Below, piece by piece: positions 33,169-41,704 of a DNA stretch of 64,000 nt. The stretch's first letter is position 1. The number at the start of each line of letters is the position of its first letter. Under the pieces are notes generated by a model that was not told the DNA's origin, did no database searches, and was given only the letters and a program-made list of their open reading frames with translations. This DNA is from Acidimicrobiales bacterium (lineage in GTDB: Bacteria > Actinomycetota > Acidimicrobiia > Acidimicrobiales > JACCXE01). The stretch spans positions 1-64,000 of the forward strand of contig DASZWD010000054.1 in NCBI GenBank assembly GCA_035546775.1, given 5' to 3'. The position numbers were made by a program, and so were the translations under genes.

Positions 33169-33470
33169 CCCGCGGCCTTGGGGCTGGACGGACGTGCTGT
33201 TAGTCGTGTGTACTCGTCGCGCGCGTCCTCATCGACTTCGACCGTGCCCTTGCCGGCCCAATGCCGGTCCTGCCCGCTCTTCTTTACGCCCGAGATCCAG
33301 AACTCCTCACCGGTCTCGACATCGAAGTGGTTGCCCGGACCGCCGCCGTATGGCTTTCGCTGGAGAGTCCGGCCTCGGTAATAAACGGTGCGGCCCGTCT
33401 TCGAAAATGAGACGCGACCGATCCAAGCAGGGCCGTCATCGTTGTAGCCCGACTTCAGTTCGACGTACAT
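33165..33470 (-). CDS. Small conserved protein of unknown function
   Basis: 101 residues from the ATG at 33470 (MYVELKSGYND); a GTG at 33485 would add five residues. Recognisable small actinobacterial family: DGPAWIGRVSFSKTGRTVYYRGRTL, then HFDVETGEEFWISGVKKSGQDRHWAG. Databases sometimes label it as a DXP synthase, which its size rules out. Function unknown. Its stop overlaps the start of the broken gene downstream by 4 bp. Confidence 0.65.
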   Translation of the reverse strand: MYVELKSGYNDDGPAWIGRVSFSKTGRTVYYRGRTLQRKPYGGGPGNHFDVETGEEFWISGVKKSGQDRHWAGKGTVEVDEDARDEYTRLTARPSSPKAAG

Positions 33471-33615
33471 GATCCGGTCTTTCACCGGGCATCAGGGTAC
33501 GGACTCGCGAAGCGCTCACAAGTCGGTATTCGAAAGCCGGCGAAGTCAGTCCCACACACCTGCATCGCAATGCTTGTTGTCCGGTTCGGGGGTCGCGAAC
33601 GGCTTTGTAGAGGTG

Positions 33616-33852
33616 ATGCTGAACCTTCCGGAACCACACGCGCCCGAGCCGCTGCTTCTGACCATCGTCGAGGCAGCCCGGCTGCTGTCGGTCGGGCGAA
33701 CAACCGTCTACGAGCTCATCGACCGTGGCGAGATTCGTGCGGTGCGCATCGGTCGGGCATGCCGGGTCCCAGTCACCGCCGTAAACGATTACGTCGCGCG
33801 ACTTTTGGCCATTGAGGACGCCACACCCCCTTCGTACCGTGAGTCGGCATGA
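33616..33852 (+). CDS. xis: Excisionase / MerR-type helix-turn-helix protein
   Basis: 78 residues from the ATG at 33616. The N-terminal LLLTIVEAARLLSVGRTTVYELIDRGEIRAVRIGRACRVPVTAVNDYV region is the standard excisionase-family (DNA-binding domain, excisionase) helix-turn-helix with wing. Its TGA overlaps the integrase ATG by 4 bp. It should direct integrase to excise the element and may also regulate it. Confidence 0.85.
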   Translation: MLNLPEPHAPEPLLLTIVEAARLLSVGRTTVYELIDRGEIRAVRIGRACRVPVTAVNDYVARLLAIEDATPPSYRESA

Positions 33853-35027
33853 GCATCGACGCCCGCAAGTTGAAGAGCGGCAAGACCGTCTACGACGTGA
33901 GGTTGCGCACGCCCGACGGCCACCCGTATAAGCGCACCTTCCGCACCAAGCGCGAGGCCGAGACCTTCGAAGCGCGCGAGGTCGCGGACCGCAGCCGTTC
34001 GACCTGGATCGATCCGCGCGTCGCCGACATCACGCTCGACGACTTCGCGACGCGCTGGCTCAAGAACCGAGCCCAGCTACGACCACGCACCCGCGAGCTG
34101 TACGACGGTCTACTGCGGCTCCACATCCTGCCGACGCTCGGCGAGCTGACGTTGGCGCGGCTGTCCTCATCGGCGGTTCGGAAGTGGCACGGCGAGTTGT
34201 ACGCGGCTCGTCACCCGGGAGCGTCGACGGTCGCCAAGTCGTACCGCTTGCTGCGAACGATCCTCAACACCGCGGTCGAGGACAGCATCATCGGCAAGAA
34301 CCCGTGCCTGATCGAAGGCGCCGGCGTCGAGCGAGCACCCGAGCGACCGACGGCGACGATCCCGCAGGCGATGGCGCTCGCTGACGCAATCGAGCCGCGC
34401 TACCGGCTCATGGTCGTGCTCGCCACGTTCGGCGGCCTTCGACTCGGCGAGTTGCTCGGCCTCCAGCGCTGCGATGTCGATGTCGACCGGGTCGCGGTGC
34501 GCGTCGACGACCAGGCCGTCGAACTCAAGAGCGGCGCCCGCATCGTCGGTCCGCCGAAGAGCGAAGCTGGGCGGCGGACGGTAGCGCTTCCTCCGCAGAT
34601 CGCCGACGAGCTGCGCAGTCACCTCGCATCGTGGACCGCCGATGCTCCCGACGCACTCGTGTTCACCGAGGCCGACGGCTCGCCGCTCAGTCGTCGCATC
34701 TGGAACCTGCGCTGGAAGGCTGCCAAGTCGAAGATCGGCCTTTCGCATCTCCACTTCCACGACCTGCGCCACACCGCCAACACGCTTGCTGCCGCGACCG
34801 GTGCATCGACGAAGGAACTTATGGCGCGCATGGGCCACTCGACCGCGCGGGCGGCGTTGATCTACCAACACGCCACCCGGGATCGCGACGTCGTCATCGC
34901 CAAGGCCATCGGCGAGTTCCTCGAGGCAGCGGATATCAAGCCGGCCGACGAGGCGACCGTCACGCCGATCGAGGAGCTACGTGCCAACCGCGAGAGCCGC
35001 CAGCAGTCGCTCTTCGAGAGCGGCTGA
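33849..35027 (+). CDS. int: Tyrosine recombinase / integrase
   Basis: 392 residues. An N-terminal arm-binding region (VYDVRLRTPDGHPYKRTF), a SAM-like core-binding domain (about residues 58-145), and a catalytic domain with the standard residues: Arg in GGLRLGELLGL, His-x-x-Arg in HDLRHTANTLA, and His/Tyr in MGHSTARAALIYQHA. It should recombine the 50-bp attachment repeat in tRNA-Gly. It is co-translated with the excisionase. Confidence 0.93.
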   Translation: MSIDARKLKSGKTVYDVRLRTPDGHPYKRTFRTKREAETFEAREVADRSRSTWIDPRVADITLDDFATRWLKNRAQLRPRTRELYDGLLRLHILPTLGELTLARLSSSAVRKWHGELYAARHPGASTVAKSYRLLRTILNTAVEDSIIGKNPCLIEGAGVERAPERPTATIPQAMALADAIEPRYRLMVVLATFGGLRLGELLGLQRCDVDVDRVAVRVDDQAVELKSGARIVGPPKSEAGRRTVALPPQIADELRSHLASWTADAPDALVFTEADGSPLSRRIWNLRWKAAKSKIGLSHLHFHDLRHTANTLAAATGASTKELMARMGHSTARAALIYQHATRDRDVVIAKAIGEFLEAADIKPADEATVTPIEELRANRESRQQSLFESG

Positions 35028-35074
35028 GGTCAAGTCGATCACAGCCTTCCTACCGACGTGGAGTTGCTCGGTAG

Positions 35075-35632
35075 CTATCTCTTCGGCGCGCGTTCACGTT
35101 CCAAGTACGGCAACAGATGTTCGAGCTGCCGGTCGGCCAACTCAGCCCTCATATCGGGCAGCACCTCGCCACGCAGTTCCGGTACAGACACCTTGCGCTG
35201 TGACGCGATCCGGCCGGCAATGCCGGCGGTCTTGTCTACTTTCGCCGCGGTAAGGCGTGGCACCGGCAACGTGATGAGTGAGGGTCCATGGCGGTCGATC
35301 TGCTTGAGGATCTCGGGCATGTAGGCGATCAAACTGCCCCACTGAACGACCGGGTCGTTAATGCGATGTGTCCAAGTCACCACGCTCAAATTTGTCGCCA
35401 CGAGCGCGATCGCTTCCTCGTCTTGTTCGAGTTGGCTCGGATCGGTCGTGACAACGCCCTCAAATCCGTCGTGTTCGGCAGCGAGATGCAAAAGCCAGTC
35501 GGGCGTCGACGTGTTCGAGAAGACGTTGTTGAAGTCAACGAGGTGCGTGTACGTGACAGTCGCGTCGAGTTGGTCAGCGTCGAACCGCGGCTTCGGGAAG
35601 TTCTGATCCAGGAGCCAACGTCGCGGGGCCAA
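35075..35632 (-). CDS. PIN-like toxin (DUF5615-type)
   Basis: 185 residues from a TTG three bases after the stop of the antitoxin. WLLDQNFP near the N-terminus and GVVTTDPSQLEQDEEAIAL match the DUF5615/PIN-like pattern: an Asp near the N-terminus, then a strand ending VTTD. Such proteins are Mg-dependent RNases when active. It forms an operon with the DUF433 protein encoded just upstream. It is longer than the usual DUF5615 protein (about 120), with a C-terminal extension of about 70 residues. Assignment is by motif and context. Confidence 0.7.
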   Translation of the reverse strand: MAPRRWLLDQNFPKPRFDADQLDATVTYTHLVDFNNVFSNTSTPDWLLHLAAEHDGFEGVVTTDPSQLEQDEEAIALVATNLSVVTWTHRINDPVVQWGSLIAYMPEILKQIDRHGPSLITLPVPRLTAAKVDKTAGIAGRIASQRKVSVPELRGEVLPDMRAELADRQLEHLLPYLERERAPKR

Positions 35633-35635
35633 GGC

Positions 35636-36328
35636 TTACGCCGCGGGTCGCAGCTTCGATTCGAGTTCTATGGCATCCCTGACCTGAAGCTTGTTCAAGC
35701 CGGGATACAAGTCGGCAATTTCGCCGGCGCTTAGTCCGCGATCGTGTTGGAGCGTCCAAACGTTCGCTGTCGTGATGCGGGTCGTAGCGATGCAGGGCTC
35801 GCCGGCCATAACGAGCGGCAGGATCGATGTGTATTCCGATGGCCTGACGAGGTTGGGCCCCCACATCGGCTTGCCAACGTCTGGCAGCTCCTGCGCGAAA
35901 TCGAAGACACTCATCAAGGCGCCAAGCCCCTCCATGATCTGGTCGCCGGTCGCTCGATCGAACTGCTCGTCTTCGATCAGCAGCGCCCGGTGATCGCCGC
36001 GCAGTACCGGTAGCGCGTCGTCCGACGCTGTCTCGAGCAAGCTTCGGACGAGGTCCACGTGACGGGAAGCGTTGGCGGGCGTCTGCCCTGCGCCTCGGAG
36101 CCATACGAACAAACGGACCAGCACGAGATCGCGATACGACCATTGCTTCGGGCGGAGATCGTTGAAGTCCGGCACGAACACGCGCTTCTGCGCCCAGTCG
36201 TGGAGCGTGCGCTGTGGCACGCCGGCCAAGTGGGCGGCGCGCTCGTACGTGTATCGGCCGACAGGACGACGTAGTGCCCTCGCGAGGCTACGAAGCTCGC
36301 GCTCGGACGGCTCAGGAGGTGGCGGCAC
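35636..36328 (-). CDS. MerR-like HTH plus DUF433 antitoxin
   Basis: 230 residues from a GTG at 36328; the frame is open to a GTG at 36433, but that would cover the putative arm sites. N-terminal MerR-like helix-turn-helix (YTYERAAHLAGVPQRTLHDWAQKRVFVPD, then WSYRDLVLVRLFVWLRGAG). C-terminal DUF433 domain (MAGEPCIATTRITTANVWTL, LSAGEIADLYPGLNKLQVRDAI). DUF433 proteins are VapB-like antitoxins, and the PIN-like gene follows three bases after its stop. The pair probably stabilises the element; the HTH should repress its own promoter. Confidence 0.75.
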   Translation of the reverse strand: MPPPPEPSERELRSLARALRRPVGRYTYERAAHLAGVPQRTLHDWAQKRVFVPDFNDLRPKQWSYRDLVLVRLFVWLRGAGQTPANASRHVDLVRSLLETASDDALPVLRGDHRALLIEDEQFDRATGDQIMEGLGALMSVFDFAQELPDVGKPMWGPNLVRPSEYTSILPLVMAGEPCIATTRITTANVWTLQHDRGLSAGEIADLYPGLNKLQVRDAIELESKLRPAA

Positions 36329-36384
36329 GCATACATGTTCGCACTCCGAAACGCGCAGTGCATCAACCGAACTCGTTTTCGCGG

Positions 36385-36404
36385 ATGTGCCATGAAAGTG
36401 CCAT
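36385..36404 (+). promoter_or_regulatory. Putative right integrase arm-type sites
   Basis: ATGTGCCAT at 36385-36393 and AAGTGCCAT at 36396-36404, starts 11 bp apart, in the same orientation and spacing as the pair at 31241-31260. They lie about 60 bp inside the right attachment repeat, near the antitoxin start. Confidence 0.55.
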
Positions 36405-36462
36405 CGCTGCTCGGCACGTCGAGTCGCTGCCACCTCGGCGCCGCCGTGACCAGCGGAAAATT

Positions 36463-36536
36463 TGGAGCGGGTGACGGGAATCGAACCCGCGTTCTCAGCT
36501 TGGGAAGCTGATGTTCTGCCTCTGAACTACACCCGC
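36463..36536 (-). tRNA. tRNA-Gly (anticodon CCC)
   Basis: 74 nt including an encoded CCA. A 7-bp acceptor stem GCGGGTG/CACCCGC, D arm GTTC-loop-GAAC, anticodon arm TCAGC-TTCCCAA-GCTGA with anticodon CCC, and T arm CGGGT/TTCGATT/CCCG-type. It reads GGG codons. The 3' part is the right attachment repeat of the integrated element; the gene stays intact because the element restored the same sequence. Confidence 0.95.
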
Positions 36537-36564
36537 GTGGAGCGACGATCCTAACGGTCAGCAC

Positions 36565-36610
36565 CGTGTGCGGAGTTGTCCGGCCGAAGACCCGACGAAC
36601 TCCGCACACG
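36565..36610. terminator. Strong hairpin between the PhyH gene and tRNA-Gly
   Basis: A 13-bp perfect inverted repeat CGTGTGCGGAGTT / AACTCCGCACACG (36565-36577 and 36598-36610) around a 20-nt loop, just after the PhyH stop on the minus strand. No T-tract follows, so it may be a Rho-type or processing hairpin rather than a classic terminator. Confidence 0.5.
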
Positions 36611-36626
36611 CCCCCTCGGCGTGGCG

Positions 36627-37463
36627 TCAGGTACCGACGGCGAAGCCGAAGGGGTTGGCGAACTCGGGACGGACCGCGGCGATGGGGTCGCGCAGGTCGT
36701 CGATGTAGCCGAGCGCGAACGCTCCCTTCTGGTATCCCATGAGCCGCAGCAGTTGCTCGTCGAGGGTGGCGGCGCACTCGCGCGATACGGCCAGGTACTG
36801 GTTCTCCTCCTGACGCAGCCACCCGCGGTTGTAGGTGATGTTGACGCCGATGCGCGTTTCGTCGTCGGTCACGTTGGCGCCCCCGCCGTGGTACACCGCG
36901 CCCGTGTAGATGACGACGGAGCCGGCGCGCATCACCGCGCCGACGGTGTCGCTTTGTTCGAGCCGCAGGTCGTTCTCGGCGTGGTTCGAGCCGACGGCGA
37001 CGCGGGTCGCACCGTTCTGTTCGGTGAAGTCGGTGATCGCCCAGATCGTGTTGCACTGCACCTCGTAGCCGGGCGGGAACGCGAAGAAGTCGAAGGCCCA
37101 CTGGTCGCGGTGGATGACCTGCGCCGGGCTGTTGGGGCCGATGCAGATCGCCTGTGTGAGGTGTAGCTGCACGGCCGACGCGTCCGCCAGCAGCAGCTTG
37201 GCCACCTCGAGCACCAGTGGGTGGGTGACGAGGGGTCGGGTGGCGGGGGCGCGCTCGATCAGCGCACCGAAGCGTCGCGTGTTCAGCCCACTGAACTCCT
37301 CGACCCCCGGCGCGGTCGTCGCCAGCGGTTGCGCCAGTTCGGCGCGCAACGTGGCGATCGTCGCGTCGTCGAGGACGTCGTCGATTATGACGGCGCCGTC
37401 GCGCACGAGAACCGCGTGCACGTCGACCGCGGTTGCCGTCGGTGCAAAGTGTTCGAGTCCCAT
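36627..37463 (-). CDS. Phytanoyl-CoA dioxygenase (PhyH) family protein
   Basis: 278 residues from the ATG at 37463. An Fe(II)/2-oxoglutarate-dependent oxygenase: the His-x-Asp metal pair in IHRDQWAFDFF, and the distal His in YHGGGANVTDDETRIGVNITYNRGW with the 2-oxoglutarate-binding Arg in that stretch. Substrate unknown. A very long open frame continues upstream across the next gene on the opposite strand, but it is only antisense to that gene. The quinone oxidoreductase gene is divergent with a 36-bp gap. Confidence 0.85.
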   Translation of the reverse strand: MGLEHFAPTATAVDVHAVLVRDGAVIIDDVLDDATIATLRAELAQPLATTAPGVEEFSGLNTRRFGALIERAPATRPLVTHPLVLEVAKLLLADASAVQLHLTQAICIGPNSPAQVIHRDQWAFDFFAFPPGYEVQCNTIWAITDFTEQNGATRVAVGSNHAENDLRLEQSDTVGAVMRAGSVVIYTGAVYHGGGANVTDDETRIGVNITYNRGWLRQEENQYLAVSRECAATLDEQLLRLMGYQKGAFALGYIDDLRDPIAAVRPEFANPFGFAVGT

Positions 37464-37499
37464 GACGACATGATGGCCTGCACCCGTAAGGTGGCGCCC

Positions 37500-38462
37500 A
37501 TGAAAGCCGCCGTCTATTACAAGAACGGTCCACCCGAAGTGCTCCAGTACGAGGACGTTCCCGACCCCGTGGTCACGCCCGGCAGCGTGCTGATCAAGGT
37601 CGAGGCGGTGTCGATCGAAGGCGGCGACACGCTCAACCGTCTCGGCGGTCCGCTGCTGTCCACTCCCCACATCGTGGGCTACCAGGCGGCGGGCACGATC
37701 GTGGAAGTGGCCGACGATGTCACCGATCGCAAGGTGGGCGACCGCGTCGTGGCGACGAGCTTCAACGGCTCGCACGCCGAGTTGTTCTGCGTGCCGAGCC
37801 AGATCACCTGGACGATCCCCGACGGCGCCGACGTCGTGGCGTGTGCCTGCGTGCCCGTCGCCTTCGGCACGGCGCACGACTGCCTCTTCGAGTTCGGCCA
37901 CCTCACCGAAGGCGAGACCGTGCTCGTGCAGGCGGGCGCCGGCGGCGTCGGCATGGCGGCGATCCAGCTCGCCAAGCGCGCCGGGGCGACGGTCATCGCC
38001 ACGGCCAGCTCGCTCGCACGCCTCGAGCCGCTGACCAAGCTCGGCCTCGACCACCCGATCGACTACTCGCAGGACAGCTGGGTCGACGACGTGCGCGCCC
38101 TCACGAATGGCCGCGGCGTCGACCTCGTCGTGGACTCGGTCGGCGGCGCCACGCTCCAGAAGTCGGTCGCCTGCCTCGCCTACCGCGGCCGGGCGATCAC
38201 CGTCGGCAGCGCCGGACGCGACTTCACCCCCTTCGACGCCGGCGTGCTCGGCATGAACAACCAGTCGCTCACCGGCGTGTTCCTCGGCGCCGAGATCGCC
38301 ACCGAGCGCGCCCAGCGCATGATCCAGGACCTCGTCGACGACGTCGCCGCCGGCCGCCTCACCGTGCTCGTCGACCGCACCTTCCCCCTCGCCGAAGCCG
38401 CGGCGGCGCACGCCTTTATCGAGAGCCGCCAAGCAGTGGGCCGCGTCGTCCTCATCCCGTAG
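37500..38462 (+). CDS. Zinc-independent quinone oxidoreductase / MDR-family dehydrogenase
   Basis: 320 residues from the ATG at 37500. MDR family: MKAAVYYKNGPPEVLQYEDVP start, Rossmann motif LVQAGAGGVGMAAIQLAKRAGA, then VVDSVGGATLQKSV. There is no catalytic-zinc Cys and no structural-zinc loop, as in quinone oxidoreductases (QOR). It uses NADPH to reduce quinones or enals. Substrate not predictable. Confidence 0.87.
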   Translation: MKAAVYYKNGPPEVLQYEDVPDPVVTPGSVLIKVEAVSIEGGDTLNRLGGPLLSTPHIVGYQAAGTIVEVADDVTDRKVGDRVVATSFNGSHAELFCVPSQITWTIPDGADVVACACVPVAFGTAHDCLFEFGHLTEGETVLVQAGAGGVGMAAIQLAKRAGATVIATASSLARLEPLTKLGLDHPIDYSQDSWVDDVRALTNGRGVDLVVDSVGGATLQKSVACLAYRGRAITVGSAGRDFTPFDAGVLGMNNQSLTGVFLGAEIATERAQRMIQDLVDDVAAGRLTVLVDRTFPLAEAAAAHAFIESRQAVGRVVLIP

Positions 38463-38471
38463 GCTCTCCGA

Positions 38472-39038
38472 ATGGTCCTGTCTGACCGCTCCATCCGCGA
38501 GGCCATCGACGCCGGGCGCATCGTCATCGACCCGCTGGGCGACGACTGCATTCAGCCGTCGTCGGTCGACCTGCACCTCGACAACCTGTTTCGCGTCTTT
38601 CTCAACCACACGATGGATGTGATCGACGTGAAGGCGGACCAAGAGGACCTCACCGAACTGGTCAAGGTGCCCGAGGATCAGTACTTCGTGCTGCACCCCG
38701 GCGAGTTCGTGCTCGGTTCGACTTCCGAACTCGTCGGCGTCCCCGACGATCTCGTCGCCCGCATCGAGGGCAAGTCGAGCCTCGGTCGTGTCGGGCTGCT
38801 GGTGCACGCCACGGCCGGCTTCGTCGACGCCGGCTTCAACGGCTACCTCACCCTCGAGCTGTCCAACGTGGCCAACCTGCCGATCCGGCTGTACCCCGGC
38901 ATGAAGATCGGCCAGGTCAGCTTCTTCCAGATGACGACGCCGGCGGACAACCCGTACGGCTCGAAGTCAGTCGGCTCGAAGTATCAGGGCCAGCGCGGGC
39001 CCACGCCGTCGCGCTTCTTCGAGAACTTCAAGAAGTAG
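38472..39038 (+). CDS. dcd: dCTP deaminase
   Basis: 188 residues, full length (about 190). Signatures: [64 protein letters not shown] (catalytic Glu and substrate loop), and [12 protein letters not shown]. It deaminates dCTP to dUTP, or directly to dUMP if it is the bifunctional actinobacterial type; the two cannot be told apart by eye with confidence. It begins nine bases after the previous stop, so probably in one transcript, and ends 4 bp before a convergent gene. Confidence 0.95.
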   Translation: MVLSDRSIREAIDAGRIVIDPLGDDCIQPSSVDLHLDNLFRVFLNHTMDVIDVKADQEDLTELVKVPEDQYFVLHPGEFVLGSTSELVGVPDDLVARIEGKSSLGRVGLLVHATAGFVDAGFNGYLTLELSNVANLPIRLYPGMKIGQVSFFQMTTPADNPYGSKSVGSKYQGQRGPTPSRFFENFKK

Positions 39039-39042
39039 AAGC

Positions 39043-41232
39043 TCAGGAAATCGACCCGCCGCGTTCCAGCGCGTCGAGGAGATGCATCGAGATGTCGGCC
39101 ACGACGACGTCGTCGCGCCCGTGTTCCTTCACGCCGTCGTCGATCATGATGTAACAGAACGGACAGGCGGTGGCCACGCGTGAGGCTCCGGTGGCCAACA
39201 GTTCGCGCGACCGCTCGGTGTTGACCTTGGTTCCGACGTGTTCTTCCATCCACATGCGGGCGCCGCCGGCGCCGCAGCACATGCCGCGGTTGCCGTTGCG
39301 CGGCGCCTCGACGATGTCGACACCCTTGAGCGAGCCGATGACGCGGCGCGGCGCCTCGTACACGTCGTTGTGGCGGCCGAGGTAGCAGCTGTCGTGGTAC
39401 ACGACGCGCTCGTCGAGCGACGCGCCGGACATGTCGAGCTTGCCGGTGTCGATGAGGTACTCGAGGAACTGGCTGTGGTGGACGACTTCGTAGGTACCGC
39501 CCAGCTGCGGGTACTCGTTGGCCAGCGTGTTGAAGCAGTGCGGGCACTGCGTGATGATCTTCTTGACGCCCATGCCGTTGAGCGTCTCGACGTTGGCGCC
39601 CGCCAACATCTGGAACAGGTACTCGTTGCCCGAACGGCGCGCCGGGTCACCGGTGCACTGCTCGGAGGGGCCGAGGATCGAGAACGACACGCCGGCGCGC
39701 TGGAGCAGCTTGGCCGTGGCCTGCGTGACCTTCTTGTTCTTGTCGTCGAAGGAACCGGCGCAGCCGACCCAGTACAGGTACTCGGCCTCGATGGGCGACG
39801 AGCCGTCGATGATGTCGATGCCGACGAGACCCTTCGCCCAGTCGGCGCGCTCGTTCTGGTTCATCGACCACGGATTGGCCTGGTTCTCCATGGCGCGGTA
39901 GGCGTTGCCCAATTCGGCGGGGAAGTCGGACTCCATCAGCGACAGGTAGCGCCGCATGTCGAGGATCTTGTCGAGGATCTCGATGTTGACCGGGCAGATG
40001 TCGTCGCACGCCTTGCACGACGTGCACGCCCAGATCTCTTCCGACGAGATGCGCTCGAACACCGAGTCGGACTTGACCGTCAGCTCGACATCCTGGCCCA
40101 CGACCGGCGACACCGAACCCGACGGGTGCGTCGCCGCCATCACGTGGCCGACTTTCAGCACGATCTCGCGGGGGTCGAGCGGCTTGCCCGTGGCGTGCGC
40201 CGGGCACACCGACGTGCAGCGCCCGCACACCGTGCAGGCGTCGGTGTCGAGGAGCTGCTTCCACGTGAAGTCCTCGATCACGTTGGCGCCGAAACTCTCG
40301 AGGCTCGTCTCCATCATGTTGGGCAGCGGCTTCATCGCGCCCTTGGGGCGGTCGCGGTCCGACAGGTACATGTTCATCGGCGAGGTGAACATGTGGCGCA
40401 GCTTGGTCGTCGGGATCAGCACGAGGAAGGCGACGAACGCGGAGGCGTGCAGCATCCAGAACGTCTGGTGCCAGCCGTGCATGTGGGTGTTGTTCTGGAA
40501 CCAGTACGAGACGGGGTAGCCGACGACCGACCACTTCTCGAACGCCGGCCGACCGACGATGGCGATGCGGAACCCTTCGACGAGGAAGCCGCCGACGCCG
40601 ATGAGCAGGAACAGGCCGAGGATGACGTAGTCCTCGGGACGCGTCTTGATGCGCACGCGATAGACGCGCTGGACGAAGCGGCGGTAGATCGCCCAGCTGA
40701 TGCCGATGATGAACAGCACGCCGGCGATATCGGCGCCGAATGACAGTGCTTGATAGGCCCGGCCGTGCAGGAACTTGAGCGACTTCGGCGCCTGCTCGTT
40801 GAAGATGACGAGGTTCGTGACCGCGAACAGCACGAGGAACGGGAAGTAGATCAGGCTGTGCATCAGCCCTGCCGCGCCGTCGCGCAGCAGCGTGCGCATC
40901 CACACCCCAGAGCGGAACGCCTCGATGCGCTGCTTGGCGTTCTTCGGCGTCGTCTTGCGCCGGTCAGGCTGGCCCCGCTCCCAGTTCTGCGCCCGCAGGG
41001 AGAACAGGTAGCCGACGCAGAGGAAGGCGACGGTCAAGACGCCGTAGAAGATGCCCTTGACCGGCGAGGGGATGTTCAGGAAGTCGTGCCGGCTGACGGG
41101 GGAGTCGTCGTGGAAGTGGAAGATCGCCGACGCCGTACCGGCGGCGAAGGTGAGCACGGCCCAGCCGACGCCGAGGAGGAGCGCGATGTGGCTCGGGCGG
41201 AGGCGGCGCGACGGCTTCTGCGATTCGGCCAT
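39043..41232 (-). CDS. Membrane Fe-S reductase with CCG domains (EtfD/HdrD-like)
   Basis: 729 residues from the ATG at 41232; a TTG nine bases earlier is an alternative. N-terminal part about 300 residues with five or six transmembrane helices (NarI-like). Then two [4Fe-4S] groups: CTVCGRCTSVCPAHATGKPL and CTSCKACDDICPVNIEIL. The C-terminal part holds two CCG-type cysteine-rich domains (YLYWVGCAGSFDDKN with GPSEQCTGDPARR; IITQCPHCFNTLANEYPQLGG; YHDSCYLGRHNDVY; GNRGMCCGAGGARMWMEE). Mycobacterial EtfD (Rv0338c) has this layout and takes electrons from ETF to menaquinone in beta-oxidation. No etfAB is nearby, so the donor is inferred. Confidence 0.8.
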   Translation of the reverse strand: MAESQKPSRRLRPSHIALLLGVGWAVLTFAAGTASAIFHFHDDSPVSRHDFLNIPSPVKGIFYGVLTVAFLCVGYLFSLRAQNWERGQPDRRKTTPKNAKQRIEAFRSGVWMRTLLRDGAAGLMHSLIYFPFLVLFAVTNLVIFNEQAPKSLKFLHGRAYQALSFGADIAGVLFIIGISWAIYRRFVQRVYRVRIKTRPEDYVILGLFLLIGVGGFLVEGFRIAIVGRPAFEKWSVVGYPVSYWFQNNTHMHGWHQTFWMLHASAFVAFLVLIPTTKLRHMFTSPMNMYLSDRDRPKGAMKPLPNMMETSLESFGANVIEDFTWKQLLDTDACTVCGRCTSVCPAHATGKPLDPREIVLKVGHVMAATHPSGSVSPVVGQDVELTVKSDSVFERISSEEIWACTSCKACDDICPVNIEILDKILDMRRYLSLMESDFPAELGNAYRAMENQANPWSMNQNERADWAKGLVGIDIIDGSSPIEAEYLYWVGCAGSFDDKNKKVTQATAKLLQRAGVSFSILGPSEQCTGDPARRSGNEYLFQMLAGANVETLNGMGVKKIITQCPHCFNTLANEYPQLGGTYEVVHHSQFLEYLIDTGKLDMSGASLDERVVYHDSCYLGRHNDVYEAPRRVIGSLKGVDIVEAPRNGNRGMCCGAGGARMWMEEHVGTKVNTERSRELLATGASRVATACPFCYIMIDDGVKEHGRDDVVVADISMHLLDALERGGSIS

Positions 41233-41284
41233 GCGTTGCAACTTAGTGAACGCCGCTCGCAGGAGCGGAGTTCAAGACGTGCGG

Positions 41285-41704
41285 CTAGTTGCTGCCCATG
41301 TCGGCTTCGGCCAAGCGGGCGGCCATCGCCGCCAACAGCTTGTGGGCCAAGCCGGGGATGCTGTCGAGCACACCGGAGAATTCGCGCTGGCCGAGGACCA
41401 GCAGCGTCGTCTCGCCGCGGGCCGTGACCGTGGCGTTGCGCGGGCCACGATGCAGCAGCGCCAGCTCGCCGAAGTACTGGCCCGGGCCGAGCCCGTTGAG
41501 CTTCTTGCCCTTGCGCTTCACGTCCACACCACCGCTGAGCACGAGATAGAACTCGTGGCCCGGGTCGCCTTCCTTACACAGCACCGCGCCGTCGGGAACT
41601 GTCACTTCGTCGGACGCGCGCCCGATCGTCGTCAGTTCCTTCTTGGAGCACGCCGAGAACAGCCGCACTCGTGCGAGTTGATCAAGCTTCGTGTCTTTCG
41701 CCAC
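41285..41704 (-). CDS. Cyclic-nucleotide-binding domain protein
   Basis: 139 residues from a GTG at 41704 with GGGAGG upstream; a TTG at 41740 is the longer option. A single cNMP-binding (CAP_ED) domain: LARVRLFSACSKKELTTIG, GAVLCKEGDPGHEFYLVLSG, GPGQYFGELALLHRGPRNATVTA (phosphate-binding cassette; the Arg is present). No helix-turn-helix follows, so it is not a transcription factor by itself. It probably binds cAMP and acts by contact with a partner. The divergent gene is a winged-helix protein. Confidence 0.85.
   Translation of the reverse strand: MAKDTKLDQLARVRLFSACSKKELTTIGRASDEVTVPDGAVLCKEGDPGHEFYLVLSGGVDVKRKGKKLNGLGPGQYFGELALLHRGPRNATVTARGETTLLVLGQREFSGVLDSIPGLAHKLLAAMAARLAEADMGSN

Larger units (their letters stand above)
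31103..36512. mobile_element. 5.4-kb integrative element in tRNA-Gly(CCC)
   Basis: Bounded by a perfect 50-bp direct repeat: 31103-31152 (left, tRNA fragment) and 36463-36512 (right, 3' part of the intact tRNA gene). Between them lie an excisionase gene, a tyrosine integrase gene, a toxin-antitoxin pair, an unknown helical protein, a broken gene and a small conserved protein. Base composition inside is lower in GC in places, especially 31.3-32.4 kb. There are no capsid, replication or conjugation genes, so it is either a satellite/defective element or a minimal genomic island that relies on others for transfer. Confidence 0.9.

Noticed and set aside
36627-38807. A very long minus-strand open frame (over 700 codons) covering the quinone oxidoreductase and dCTP deaminase region
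   Set aside because: Only its last 278 codons (from 37463) look like protein (PhyH). The upstream part is the mirror of two well-supported plus-strand genes and has the Glu/Asp/Arg-rich composition typical of antisense frames in GC-rich DNA.
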